Positions 15,701-29,136 of a stretch of DNA of 64,000 nucleotides are shown here, in pieces. Every line of letters begins with the position of its first letter. Position 1 is the stretch's first letter. Position numbers and translations under genes: made by a program. Location: the NCBI GenBank assembly GCA_013076295.1, contig RQOL01000520.1:62001-126000 (forward strand). The letters run 5' to 3'. Under the pieces are notes generated by a model that worked only from the letters and a program-made list of their open reading frames with translations, did not search any database and was not told the DNA's origin. Source of the stretch: Sanderia malayensis (lineage: Eukaryota; Cnidaria; Scyphozoa; Semaeostomeae; Pelagiidae).

Positions 15701-16974
15701 GGAGCTGGCTTCAACCATATTGAGCTAGATTCAACCATATACAACAAAGTCCAATCATATTGAATTAAGTTCAGCTGTTTTCAGCTGGGTTCCACCATAC
15801 TGAACTAAGTTCAACCATAAGGAACTGGTTTAAACAATAATGAACTGAGTTCAACCATAACGAACAAGCTCAGTCATATTGAATTAGGTTCAACAATATC
15901 GAACTAGGTTCCACCATATGCAAGTTGGTTCAACATTATTGAACTAGGTTCAACCAAATGGAGCTGGGTTCAACCATACGGAACTAAGTTCAACCATAAG
16001 GAACTGGGTTCAACAATACTGAATTATGTTCAACAATAAAGAACAGGCTTCAACAATATTGAGCTAGGTTCAACAATATGGAGCTGGGTTCAACCATATT
16101 GAACTAGATTCAATGAAATTGATAAAGGCTCAACCATGTCGAACTAGATTCCTCAATAGTGAACTAGGTTCAACATATCGAGCTGGGTTCAACCAGATTG
16201 ACTAAGTTAAACCATAAGGAGCTGGGCTCAGCAATATTGAACTAGGTTCAACAATACGGAGCTGGGTTCAACAATATTGAAAAAAGCTGAACCATAAGGA
16301 TCTGGGCTCAGCAAAATTGAACTAGGTTCAACCATATGAGCTGGGTTCAACCATATTGAACTAGGTTCAACCATATGGAGCTGGGGTCAACCAAAATGAA
16401 CGAAGTGCTACCATAAGGAACTGGGTCAACAATATTAAACCAAGTTCAACCATATTAAACAAGTTCAATCACATTGAGTGTGGTTCAACGATATCGAACT
16501 AGATTCAATATATGGAGCTGTGCTCAACCATATTGAACTAGGTTCAACCACAGGAACAGGTTCAACAATATGAACTAGGTTCAGACATATGGAGCTGGGT
16601 TCAAGCATATTGATCTAGATTCAACCATATGGAGCTGGGTTCAACTATATTAAACTAATTTCAACCATAAGGAACTAGGTTCAACAATGTTGAACTAAGT
16701 TCAACCATTTGGAGCTCGGTTCAACAATATTGAACTATGTTCAACCATAAGGAACAGGCTTCAACAATATTGATCTAGGTTCAATAATATGGAGCTGGGT
16801 TCAACCATATTGAACTAGATTCAACCATATGGAGCTGGGTTCAACAATACTAAGCTAAGTTCAACCATAAGGAACTGGGATGAACAATCATGAACTAGGT
16901 TCAACCATATGGAGCTGGGTTCAACCATATTGAACTAGATTCAACCATATACAACAAAGTCCAATCATATTGAA

Positions 16975-18470
16975 TTAAGTTCAGCTGTTTTCAGCTGGGT
17001 TCCACCATACTGAACTAAGTTCAACCATAAGGAACTGGTTTAAACAATAATGAACTGAGTTCAACCATAACGAACAAGCTCAGTCATATTGAATTAGGTT
17101 CAACCAATATCGAACTAGTTCCACAATGCAAGTTGGTTCAACATTATTGAACTAGGTTCAACCAAATGAGCTGGGTTCAACCATACGGAACTAAGTTCAA
17201 CCATAAGAACTGGTTCAACAATACTGAATTATGTTCAACAAAAAGAACAGCTTCAACAATATTGAGCTAGGTTCAACAATATGGAGCTGGGTTCAACCAT
17301 ATTGAACTAGATTCAATGAAATTGATAAAGGCTCAACCATGTCGAACTAGATTCCTCAATAGTGAACTAGGTTCAACATATCGAGCTGGGTTCAACCAGA
17401 TTGACTAAGTTAAACCATAAGGAGCTGGGCTCAGCAATATTGAACTAGGTTCAACAATACGGAGCTGGGTTCAACAATATTGAAAAAAGCTGAACCATAA
17501 GGATCTGGCTCAGCAAAATTGAACTAGGTTCAACCATATGGAGCTGGGTTCAACCATATTGAACTAGGTTCAACCATATGGAGCTGGGTCAACCAAAATG
17601 AACGAAGTGCTACCATAAGGAACTGGGTTCAACAATATTAAACCAAGTTCAACCATATTAAACAAGTTCAATCACATGAGTGTGGTTCAACGATATCGAA
17701 CTAGATTCAATATATGAGCTGTGCTCAACCATATGAACTAGTTCAACCACAGAACAGGTCAACAATATTGAACTAGGTTCAGACATATGGAGCTGGTCAA
17801 GCAATTGATCTAGATTCAACCATATGGAGCTGGGTTCAACTATATTAAACTAATTTCAACCATAAGAACTAGGTTCAACAATGTTGAACTAAGTTCAACC
17901 ATTTGGAGCTCGGTTCAACAATATTGAACTATGTTCAACCATAAGGAACAGCTTCAACAATATTGATCTAGGTCAATAATATGGAGCTGGTTCAACCATA
18001 TTGAACTAGATTCAACCATATGGAGCTGGGTTCAACAATACTAAGCTAAGTTCAACCATAAGGAACTGGATGAACAATCATGAACTAGTTCAACCATATG
18101 GAGCTGGTTCAACCATATTGAACTAGATTCAATGAAATTGATAAAGGTTCAACCATATCAAACTAGACTGATCCATATTGAACTAGGTTCAACCATATTG
18201 AACTAGGTTCAACCATATGGAGCTTGGTTCAACAATATTGAACTATGTTCAACCATAAGGAACAGGCTTCAACAATATTGAACGAGGTTCAACAATATGG
18301 AGCTGGGTTCAACCATATTGAACTAGATTCAACCATATGGAGCTGGTTCAACAATACTAAGTTCAACCAAAAGGAATGGGATGAACAATCATGAACTAGG
18401 TTCAACCATATGGAGCTGGGTTCAACCATATTGAACTAAGTCAACCATAAGGAACTGGCTCAACAATACT
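16975..18470. other. Satellite stretch with many one-base losses
   Basis: This stretch begins as a near-duplicate of 15,765 onward, but G and T runs are repeatedly one base shorter: GAGCTGGTTC for GAGCTGGGTTC, AAGAACTGG for AAGGAACTGGG, CTAGTTC for CTAGGTTC. Other copies of the same blocks do not show this. The losses fall mainly in homopolymers, which points to unpolished long-read consensus rather than biological decay. A smaller patch at about 8,980-9,200 looks similar. Confidence 0.6.
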
Positions 18471-19308
18471 GAACTATGTTCAATCATAAGGAACAGGCTT
18501 CAACAAAATGGAACTAGGTTCAACCATATGGAGCTGGCTTCAACCATATTGAGCTAGATTCAACCATATACAACAAAGTCCAATCATATTGAATTAAGTT
18601 CAGCCGCATATTGAACTAGGTTTAAAGTATGGACTTGGGTTTAACCATATTGAACTAGCTTCAACCATATGGAGCTGGGTTCAACCAAAATGAACTAAGT
18701 GCCACCATAAGGAACTGGGTTCAACAATATTAAACCAAGTTCAACCATATTAAACATGTTCAATCACATTGAGTGTGGTTCAACCATATCGAACTAGATT
18801 CAATATTTGGAGCTGGGCTCAACCATATTGAACAAGGTTCAACCACAAGGAACAGGTTCAACAATATTGAACTAAGTTCAACCATATTGAACTAAGATCA
18901 ATGAAATTCATATCAAACTAGGTTCAACGATAACGAACTGGCTTCAACAATTTTGAACTAGGTTCAACCACATTGAACTGGGTTCAACCATATTGAACTA
19001 AGTTCAACCATAAGGAACTGAGTTTAAAAATATTGAACTAGGTTCAACCATATGCAGTTGGGTTTAAGCATATTGAACAAAGTTCAACCATAAGGAACAG
19101 GCTTCAACAATATTGAACTAGGTTCAACCATATGGAGCTGGGTTCAACAATACTGAGCTATGTTCAACCATAAGGAACAGGCTTCAACAATATTGAACTA
19201 GGTTCAACCATATGGAGCTGGGTTAAACAATAATGAACTGGGTTCAACAATAACGGACAAGCTCATATTGAATTAGGTTCAACAATATCGAACTAGGTTC
19301 CACCATAT

Positions 19309-22300
19309 GTAACTGGGTTCAACATTATTGAACTGGGCTCAACCAAATGGAGCTGGGTTCACCAATACTGAGCTATGTTCAACCATAAGGAACAGGCTTC
19401 AACAATATTGAACTAGGTTCAACAATATGGAGCTGGGTTCAACCATATTGAAATAGATTCAATGAAATTGATAAAAGCTCAACCATGTCGAACTAGATTC
19501 ATCCATAGTGAACTAGGTTCAACAAAAGGGGCTGGGTTCAACCAGATTGACTAAGATAAACCATAAAGAGCTGGGCTCAGCAATATTGAACTAGGTTCAA
19601 CAATATGGAGCTGGGTTCAACCATATTGAAAAAAGCTGAACCATAAGGATCTGGGCTCAACAATATTGAACTAGGTTCAACCAAATGAAGCAGGGTTCAA
19701 CCATATGGCGCTAGATTCAACCATACACAACAAAGTGTAATCATATTGAATTAGGTTCAGCCGTTTTCAGCTGGGTTCCACCACACTTAACTAAGTTCAA
19801 GGAACTGGTTTAAACAATAATGAACTGAGTTCAACCATAACGAACAAGCTTCAACAATATTGAGCTAGGTTCAACAATATGGAGCTGGGTTCAACCATAT
19901 TGAACTAGATTCAATGAAATTGATAAAGGTTCAACCATATCGAACTAGATTCATCCATATTGAACTAGGTTCAACCATATGGAGCTCGGTTCAACAATAT
20001 TGAACTATGTTCAACCATAAGGAACAGGCTTCAACAATATTGAACTAGGTTCAACAATATGGAGCTGGGTTCAACCATATCGAACTAGGTTCAACAACAT
20101 TGAACTGGGTTCAACCATATTGCATTAAGTTCAACCATAAGGAACTGAGTTTAAAAATATTGAACTAGGTTCAACCATATGGAGCTGGGTTCAACCATAT
20201 TGAACAAAGTTCAACCATAAGGAACTAGGTTCAACCATATGGAGCTGGGTTTCACCATACAGAACTGGATACAACCATAGGGAAATGGCTTAAACAATAT
20301 TGAACTAAGGTCAACCATATTGAACAAGCTCAGTCATTGAATTACGTTCAACCATATCGAACTAGATTCAATGAAATTGATAAAAGCTCAACCATATCGA
20401 ACTAGATTCATCCATATTGAACTCGGTTGAACCATATGGAGCTAGGTTCAACCAGATTGACTAACTTCAACCATAAGGAACTGGGTTCAACAATATTGAA
20501 CTATGTACAACCATATGGAGCTGGGCTCAACTATATTGAACTAAGTTGAACCATATTGAACTAACTTCAATGAAATTGAATTAGGTTCAACCACATGGAG
20601 CTTCTTTCAACCATACTGAACTAAGTTCAACCATAAGGAACTGGGTTCAACAAATTGAACTATGTTCAAGGATATTGAGCAAGTTCCATCACTTTGAGTT
20701 TGGTTCAACCATATTGAACTAGGTTCAAAGTATGGACCTGGGTTCAACCATATTGAACTAGGTTCAACCATATGGAGGTGGGTTCAACCATATTCAACAA
20801 AGTTCAACCATCAGGAACTTGGTTCAACCATATGGAGCTGGGTTTCACCATACAGAACTGAGTACAATGACTGGGTTAAACAATATTGAACTAAGTTCAA
20901 CCATATTGAACAAGCTCAGTCATTGAATTACGTTCAACCATATCGAACTTGGCTCCACAATATACAGCTGGGTTCAACCATATTGAACTAAGTTCAACCA
21001 TAAGGAACTGGGTTAAGCAATAATGAACTGGGTTCAACCATAACGAACAAGCTCAATCATATTGAATTAGGTTCAACAAAATCGAACTAGGTTCCACCAT
21101 ATGCAACTGGGTTCAACATTATTGAACTGGGTTCAACCAAATGGAGCTGGGTTCAACAATACTGAGCTATGTTCAACCATAAGGAACAGGCTTCAACAAT
21201 ATTGAACTAGGTTTAACAATATGGAGCTGGGTTCAACCATATTGAACTAGATTCAACCTTATGGAGCTGGGTACAATTATTTTAAACTATGTTCAACCAT
21301 AAGGAGCTGGGTTCAACAATATTGAACTATGTACAACCATATGGAGCTGGGTTCAACTATATTGAACTAAGTTGAACCACATTGAACTAAGTTCAATGAA
21401 ATTGAATTAAGTTCAACCACATGGAGCTTGTTTCAACCATACTGAACTAAGTTCAACCATAAGGAAATGGGTTCAACAAAATTGAACTATGTTCAAGGAT
21501 ATTGAGCAAGTTCCATCACATTGAGTTTGGTTCAACCATATTGAACTAGGTTCAAAGCATGGACCTGGGTTCAACCATATTGAACTAGGTTCAACCATAT
21601 TGAACTAGGTTCAACCATACACAACAAAGTGTAATCATATTGAATTAAGTTCTGCCATTTTGAGCTGGGTTCCACCATACTGAACTAAGTTCAACGATAA
21701 GGAACTGGGTTAAACAATATTGAACCTAGTACAACCATAATGAACAAGCTCAATCATATTGAATTAGGTTAAACCATATCGAACTAGGTTCCACCATATG
21801 CAGCTGGGTTCAACATTATTGAACTAGGTTCAACCAAATGGAGCTGGGTTCAACCATACTGAACTAAGTTCAACCATAAGGAACTGGCTTCAACAATACT
21901 GAACTATGTTCAACCATAAGGAACAGGCTTCAACAATATTGAACTAGGTTCAACAATATGGAGCTGGGTTCAACCATATTGAACTAGATTCAATGAAATT
22001 CATAAAGGCTCAACCATGTGGAACTAGATTCATCCATATTGAACTAGGTTCAACCATATGGAGCCTGGTTCAACCATATGGAGCTAGATTCAACCATACA
22101 CAACAAAGTGTAATCATATTGAATTAAGTTCAGCCATTCTGAGCTGGGTTCCACCTTACTGAACTAAGTTCAACGATAAGGAACTGGGTTAAACAATATT
22201 GAACTTAGTACAACCATAATGAACAAGCTCAATCATATTGAATTAGGTTCAACCATATCGAAGTAGGTTCCACCATATGCAGCTGGGTTCAACATTATTG

Positions 22301-22440
22301 AACTAGGTTCAACCAAATGGAGTTGGGTTCAACCATACTGAACTAAGTTCAACCATATAGAATCGGGTTAAACAATATTGAACTGAGTACAACCATAATG
22401 TATAAGCTCAATCATATTGAATTAGGTTCAACCATATCAA
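19309..22440. repeat. Higher-order satellite block, copy 3
   Basis: Third copy of the ~3-kb block, about 15.65 kb downstream of copy 1: markers at 3,661/19,309 and 3,871/19,520 keep almost the same offset, so the match is collinear. Edges approximate. Confidence 0.55.
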
Positions 22441-25400
22441 ACTAGGTTCCACCATATGCAGCTGGGTTCAACATTATTGAACTAGTTTCAACCAAATGGA
22501 GCTGGGTTCAACCATACTGAACTAAGTTCAACGATAAGGAACTGGGTTAAACAATATTGAACTGAGTACAACCATACTGAACAAGCTCAATCATATTGAA
22601 TTAGGTTCAACCATATCGAGCTAGGTTCCGCCATATGCAGCTGGGTTCAACATTATTGAACTAGGTTCAACGAAATGGTGCTGGGTTCAACCATACTCAA
22701 CTAAGTTCAACCATAAGGAACTGGGTTCAACAATACTGAACTATGTTCAACCATAAGGAACAGGCTTCAACAATATTGAACTATGTTCAACCATAAGGAA
22801 CAGGCTTCAACAATATTGAACTAGGTTCAACAATATGGAGCTGGGTTCAACCAGATTGACTAAGATAAACCATAAAGAGCTGAGCTCAGCAAATATGAAC
22901 TAGGTTCAACAATATGGAGCTGGGTTTAACCATATTGAACAAAGTTCAACCATAAGGAACAGGCTTCAACAATATTGAACTAGGTTCAACCATATGGAGC
23001 TGGGTTCAACAATACTGAGCTATGTTCAACCATAAGGAACAGGCTTCAACAATATTGAACTAGGTTCAACCATATGGAGCTGGCTTCAACCATATTGAGC
23101 TAGATTCAACCATATACAACAAAGTCCAATCATATTGAATTAAGTTCAGCCGCATATTGAACTAGGTTTAAAGTATGGACTTGGGTTCAACCATATTGAA
23201 CTAGCTTCAACCATATGGAGCTGGGTTCAACCAAAATGAACTAAGTGCCACCATAAGGAACTGGGTTCAACAATATTAAACCAAGTTCAACCATATTAAA
23301 GATGTTCAATCACATTGAGTGTGGTTCAACCATATCGAACTAGATTCAATATTTGGAGCTGGGCTCAACCATATTGAACAAGGTTCAACCACAAGGAACA
23401 GGTTCAACAATATTGAACTAAGTTCAACCATATTGAACTAAGATCAATGAAATTCATATCAAACTAGGTTCAACGATAACGAACTGGCTTCAACAATTTT
23501 GAACTAGGTTCAACCACATTGAACTGGGTTCAACCACATTGAAATGGGCTCAACCATATTGAACTAGGTTCAACCATAAGGAACTGAGTTTAAAAATATT
23601 GAACTAGGTTCAACCATATGCAGTTGGGTTTAACCATATTGAACAAAGTTCAACCATAAGGAACAGGCTTCAACAATATTGAACTAGGTTCAACCATATG
23701 GAGCTGGGTTCAACAATACTGAGCTATGTTCAACCATAAGGAACAGGCTTCAACAATATTGAACTAGGTTCAACAATATGGAGCTGGGTTCAACCAGATT
23801 GACTAAGATAAACCATAAAGAGCTGAGCTCAGCAATTTTGAACTAGGTTCAACAAGATGGAGCTGGGTTCAACCATATTGAAAAAAGCTGAACCATAAGC
23901 ATCTGGGCTCAACAATATTGAACTAGGTTCAACCATATGGAGCTGGGTTCAACCATATGGAGCTAGATTCAACCATACACAACAAAGTGTAATCATATTG
24001 AATTAAGTTCAGCTGTTTTCAGCTGGGTTCCACCATACTGAACTAAGTTCAACCATAAGGAACTGGTTTAAACAATAATGAACTGAGTTCAACCATAACG
24101 AACAAGCTCAATCATATTGAATTAGGTTCAACAATATCGAACTAGGTTCCACCATATGCAAGTGGGTTCAACATTATTGAACTAGGTTCAACCAAATGGA
24201 GCTGGGTTCAACCATACGGAACTAAGTTCAACCATAAGGAACTGGGTTCAACAATACTGAATTATGTTCAACAATAAGGAACAGGCTTCAACAATATTGA
24301 GCTAAGTTCAACAATATGGAGCTGGGTTCAACCATATTGAACTAGATTCAATGAAATTGATAAAGGCTCAACCATGTCGAACTAGATTCCTCAATAGTGA
24401 ACTAGGTTCAACATATGGAGCTGGGTTCAACCAGATTGACTAAGTTAAACCATAAGGAGCTGGGCTCAGCAATATTGAACTAGGTTCAACAATACGGAGC
24501 TGGGTTCAACAATATTGAAAAAAGCTGAACCATAAGGATCTGGGCTCAGCAAAATTGAACTAGGTTCAACCATATGGAGCTGGGTTCAACTATATTGAAC
24601 TAGGTTCAACCATATGGAGCTGGGGTCAACCAAAATGAACGAAGTGCTACCATAAGGAACTGGGTTCAACAATATTAAACCAAGTTCAACCATATTAAAC
24701 AAGTTCAATCACATTGAGTGTGGTTCAACGATATCGAACTAGATTCAATATATGGAGCTGTGCTCAACCATATTGAACTAGGTTCAACCACAGGAACAGG
24801 TTCAACAATATTGAACTAGGTTCAGACATATGGAGCTGGGTTCAAGCATATTGATCTAGATTCAACCATATGGAGCTGGGTTCAACTATATTAAACTAAT
24901 TTCAACCATAAGGAACTAGGTTCAACAATGTTGAACTAAGTTCAACCATTTGAAGCTCGGTTCAACAATATTGAACTATGTTCAACCATAAGGAACAGGC
25001 TTCAACAATATTGAACTAGGTTCAATAATATGGAGCTGGGTTCAACCATATTGAACTAGATTCAACCATATGGAGCTGGGTTCAACAATACTAAGCTAAG
25101 TTCAACCATAAGGAACTGGGATGAACAATCATGAACTAGGTTCAACCATATGGAGCTGGGTTCAACCATATTGAACTAGATTCAATGAAATTGATAAAGG
25201 TTCAACCATATCAAACTAGACTGATCCATATTGAACTAGGTTCAACCATATTGAACTAGGTTCAACCATATGGAGCTTGGTTCAACAATATTGAACTATG
25301 TTCAACCATAAGGAACAGGCTTCAACAATATTGAACGAGGTTCAACAATATGGAGCTGGGTTCAACCATATTGAACTAGATTCAACCATATGGAGCTGGG

Positions 25401-25926
25401 TTCAACAATACTAAGTTCAACCAAAAGGAACTGGGATGAACAATCATGAACTAGGTTCAACCATATGGAGCTGGGTTCAACCATATTGAACTAAGTTCAA
25501 CCATAGGGAACTGGGCTCAACAATACTGAACTATGTTCAACCATAAGGAACAGGCTTCAACAAAATGGAACTAGGTTCAACCATATGGAGCTGGCTTCAA
25601 CCATATTGAGCTAGATTCAACCATATACAACAAAGTCCAATCATATTGAATTAAGTTCAGCCGCATATTGAACTAGGTTTAAAGTATGGACTTGGGTTCA
25701 ACCATATTGAACTAGCTTCAACCATATGGAGCTAGGTTCAACCAAAATGAACTAAGTGCCACCATAAGGAACTGGGTTCAACAATATTAAACCAAGTTCA
25801 ACCATATTAAACATGTTCAATCACATTGAGTGTGGTTCAACCATATCGAACTAGATTCAATATTTGGAGCTGGGCTCAACCATATTGAACAAGGTTCAAC
25901 CACAAGGAACAGGTTCAACAATATTA

Positions 25927-26748
25927 TAGTGGTGTTTTTTATTTCGAAATGAGTGTAGTTTATTTTGTGTATGACACTGAAACAACTGACACAAATTGAT
26001 TTGGAATAATTTTCCTGCTAAAAAGTGATTATTTTGTTCGCATTGATCAACCGAGAAGTCTCGGATGGGACAGTGTTGGTTCTAGTTACATCAATTCTCT
26101 GAGAAAAACTATTTTTTGGTGATGTGGAATTCCTCCCCTGTGCAAAATTCTATCTTTTCGGGCAAATGCATAGAGGGTTCGCAGCATCACAAACAATTTC
26201 GTTGCCGCCCCTGAAGACTTCTGAAAATTGGAACAGACAAAGAAGAGCATAAATTTTTGCTTTCTTGAACCTGAACTCCACTTTCGTACTGTCGTCAAAT
26301 CAAATATTTCGTATTACCAATATAGCTGATGCAGTGCAAATTTCTTTGATTAAATTTATGATTATGAAGCAATAACAGATCATGAACATCAAAAATATTA
26401 TTTGTCGTATAAATTTAAAATCACATCACTATTTTGAGAATTTCCTTTTATTTCGAGAAACCTTTTGAATGTTGGCGCGAAAGATAGGTCGTCCTAAAGG
26501 CAGATTTACACGGTACAAGTTGGCTACAAGTTTTTTCGATATTGGACTGCAAACTTGAACTTGTATCCTGGGCCGTTGCTATATAGGGAGTGCCAACACG
26601 GTCTCCTTCTGGAATATGCCACCGTTTGTCATATATCTTTCTATCCTGTTTATGCCCACCATTTGTCATATTTGTGTCTGTATGAATCCACCTCCTGTAG
26701 TGAATACGATACAATATCAAAAGTTCACTGCTGATATTTTGTATCAAA
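25927..26748. other. Unique flank between satellite and first exon
   Basis: First non-repeated sequence after the satellite. No convincing coding region on either strand; open frames on the minus strand at 26,086-26,298 and 26,448-26,873 look like chance, and the second overlaps coding exon 1 on the other strand. The stretch must hold the promoter and 5' UTR of the KDZ gene, but I cannot point to a specific element. Confidence 0.5.
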
Positions 26749-27097
26749 ATGGCGGACCACGTGGATGAAAGTAGTGGTGCCGTGAATAGCCAGCCTGGTT
26801 CTTCTAAAGTCGCAACAAGTGCAAGATTAGGTAATGTATGGTTTATAAAATTATGATCTAACTTTATTCGCAAGCAAAGTTTCTATTGACTTCTATATCC
26901 TTTTCTATTCCTTTCTTTCCGCCTGCCTTCCGTCTTTATGAAAGTAACAGCATTGCCCTCCGCCACAGAATACTAAAGCTGAAAAGAACCACCGAAAAAG
27001 GAACTGCCCCACATTAAAACTATTTACCATCTGTTACCATTACAAAGCAAAATTTTACAGGTCGGGCGGGAATAATCCCTGATGATGGAGAGGTAGA

Positions 27098-27125
27098 GGT
27101 GCAGGCCTTGCGTTAGGCCTGCACC
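27098..27125. repeat. Perfect 11-bp stem, 6-nt loop
   Basis: GGTGCAGGCCT, loop TGCGTT, AGGCCTGCACC. All 11 pairs match and most are G:C. It stands in intron 1 of the KDZ gene with no other palindromic sequence around it. Role unknown. Confidence 0.7.
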
Positions 27126-27239
27126 TTGCTAGATCTATATTTTTCAGTTAAGAGATCGTATTGTACATCAGACTTATCAGCCGAACAAAGCTTAGCAATG
27201 GCAAATTGGTAACCACTGCCATACATTTATAAATGGAGG

Positions 27240-27818
27240 ATATTAACAGCTTGTTTGTCAAGAAAGCACCCGGAAAAAATTACAATTTGAAGTGCAGAGT
27301 TACAAATCAGAGACTGGGAGAAATAGCTTAAGATACAAGGGTCCACTCATCTGGAACAGCCTTCAAAATGTATTAAAGGGACTCCAGAACTACTTTCAAA
27401 ATAACTTAAAAACAAACTAGTTTATATAAAATATTTATGATAAAGGTGTACGAGAAGCTTGAATGTTCTTCTTGTAATATCATATATTAAATAAAAAATA
27501 TATAATTGAAACTTAGTTTCATTTAATATATGTTGTTAAAGCAAAATGCTTAAGCTTCTTGTACTCCCCTTTTCAATTAAACTTTATGCCCGAACCAACA
27601 TCTAAGCAATTTTAATTTTAAGAAAGAAGCAGCAATTAATTTTACAAAAGGAACAATTTTATATACTTTTAGGACTTCAGTATTTAATTTTATTCTTTTT
27701 AAAACATTCTGGGTAAAAATTTTAGCTATAGGAATTAGAATGCAATTAGGAAATTTTAGGACTTTTACTATTTTTCTTTAACCTGCTTAAAGTAAGTTTT
27801 GAATAAAATGAATGAATG
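27240..27818 (+). mobile_element. Truncated LINE 3' end, decayed
   Basis: A short translated stretch reads (S)LRYKGPLIWNSLQN at about 27,327-27,370, which matches the conserved C-terminal box of CR1/L2/Jockey-type LINE ORF2 proteins (R-Y-x-G-P-x-W-N-x-L). It is followed by ~440 bp of AT-rich 3' UTR-like sequence ending in a short ATGAATGAATGAA tail near 27,806-27,820. Upstream frames are broken. The 5' edge is not visible. Confidence 0.42.
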
Positions 27819-28598
27819 AAAGAGAAAATTGAAGTCCAATTATTCATATCTAATATCTTAACACATGCCAATTACAGCAGCCATGGATCTTGTTTGAAGT
27901 TTAATTTGTTTAAAGGTACAGTAAAATCTGTTTCGCGCAAAAGAGTCTGCAAATCAACCGCTTCACTAGTGAGTGAAGCTCGAGATATTTTGAAGCAAAA
28001 GAAAAACCAAAAAATTACGAAGCCTTACACAAGGGTGACCTCTTATCATGGTGGAGGCAGAGTTCTTCATAACCAAGCTAAACAAAAGAGAAAAAAAACT
28101 TCCCAAACTAAAGAAATTTCCGCCAGTTGTGATCCTGCCTCTTGTAGCTTGAGTGGTAAGTGTTCTTACATTATCTTGAAAATTAAACCAAGTTAGTCAT
28201 CTCTCATGCTATATATGTTTCTTGAAGCAAACCTTAGCCATTGTAAAGTGTTAATGCAATTGTCCTAATGAGTATTATCGCAATCATTTATCGCTTTAAT
28301 CAGATAGATTAATTCCTCAACTTTCTGCCCTATTTTTCCAGGGTTTGAGGAAAGAAGTTATACATCAGATCTAATTTGCCAGAATGAAACGAATGAATCG
28401 AATGATGGTGAGTACCCCTTGTAGATTTGACTTTTGTCTGATTTGTGGATTGATTAGTTGATTTGTAATACTGTGATATCAAAAGTTGAGTTGGAATGAA
28501 CAGTGAATGAACCTGAGGGATAAGATTCACATAAGTCTATTACATGTATGCAGCTTGTTTAAGTCCTTTTTGACGTGGAATTTTTATCTCTCCAAAAG

Positions 28599-28952
28599 GG
28601 CTTAATGATATTATTGAAGAGTGCAGGATCTTAATTGGCAATGCACAAGATTCCACATGGAGCAAGAGACAAAAGCTATTTCATGTGAAATGGGGAGAAA
28701 ATAGAGAAAAAATTATGGAAACTTTGTTAAAGGAACAGTTCCTTGAAGACAAAGTTTGTAGCCAGTGTAAGCTGCAACCAGCATTTCTAAATTGTGTGAA
28801 TTGCAAATCTACAGGTCCTATTTGTTGGTCATGTGACAGGAGTACTCACAAGAAGCAACCATTTCATGATCGTCAAATTTGGCAGAATGATTGCTTTGAA
28901 TTTATATCTCCATTGCAGTCAGTAAACGATGCTGGGAGAATTGTTGAAATAA
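28599..28952 (+). CDS. KDZ gene exon 4: CxC2-like cysteine cluster
   Basis: Exon between acceptor CCAAAAG and donor AA|GTATGC, entering and leaving in phase 1. It encodes ~118 residues with a metal-binding pattern: CSQCKLQPAFLNC, CVNC, CWSCDRSTHKK, then PFHDRQIW. This spacing, with a PFH..xxW motif after the last Cys/His pair, is typical of the CxC2 cluster found N-terminal to KDZ transposase domains, and is related to B-box/treble-clef folds. It is one of the best preserved exons, with no lesion visible. Confidence 0.78.
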
Positions 28953-29136
28953 GTATGCAGCATTATCATGTGTTGTTATAATTTCATATGCTAAAGTATT
29001 CTTAGCTAAACATTTTGCAAAGTTCTTGTTGGCAATAGAAGTGAAATATGTATTTTTTATCCAATGGCTTTTCAAAAACATTAGCTTTCAATTTGCATTG
29101 TGTGCTGTCTTTAACTCTGGTTTAAATTTTTTATAG

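Larger units (their letters stand above)
1..25926. repeat. Satellite array, ~20-bp unit, at least 25.9 kb
   Basis: Tandem array of a ~20-bp unit whose two commonest forms read TGAACTAGGTTCAACCATAT and GGAGCTGGGTTCAACCATAT, alternating irregularly with diverged forms (GGAACTGGGTTCAACAATAT, GAACAAGCTCAATCATAT and others). Nearly every unit carries GTTCAA, and neighbouring units create the palindrome TTGAAC-TAG-GTTCAA. The array is already running at base 1 and stops sharply near 25,926, where unique sequence begins. Units are diverged from one another, but long blocks of many units are repeated almost exactly, so the array has grown by kilobase-scale duplication as well as by unit amplification. 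No gene, transposon or other sequence interrupts it. Short open frames inside it are by-products of the repeat. Function unknown; a heterochromatic or (peri)centromeric satellite is possible but not shown. Confidence 0.97.
26831..27915 (+). other. Intron 1 of the KDZ gene
   Basis: Donor AG|GTAATG after exon 1 and acceptor TTTAAAG before exon 2; the phase-1 junction recreates a glycine codon and keeps the frame. The intron holds a perfect hairpin (27098-27125) and an old LINE 3' end (about 27,240-27,818). Nothing else recognised. Confidence 0.55.

Noticed and set aside
1..25926. Regular short repeats as a CRISPR array
   Set aside because: There are no unique spacers; the unit itself is tandem and diverged, and the setting is an animal genome.
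1..25926. GGTTCAACC as RNA polymerase III B-box, making the satellite an array of tRNA-like promoters
   Set aside because: The last invariant C of the B-box pattern is missing in the common unit and no A-box or cloverleaf can be drawn.
26448..26873. Minus-strand 141-codon frame
   Set aside because: It overlaps coding exon 1 of the KDZ gene on the other strand and shows no protein features.
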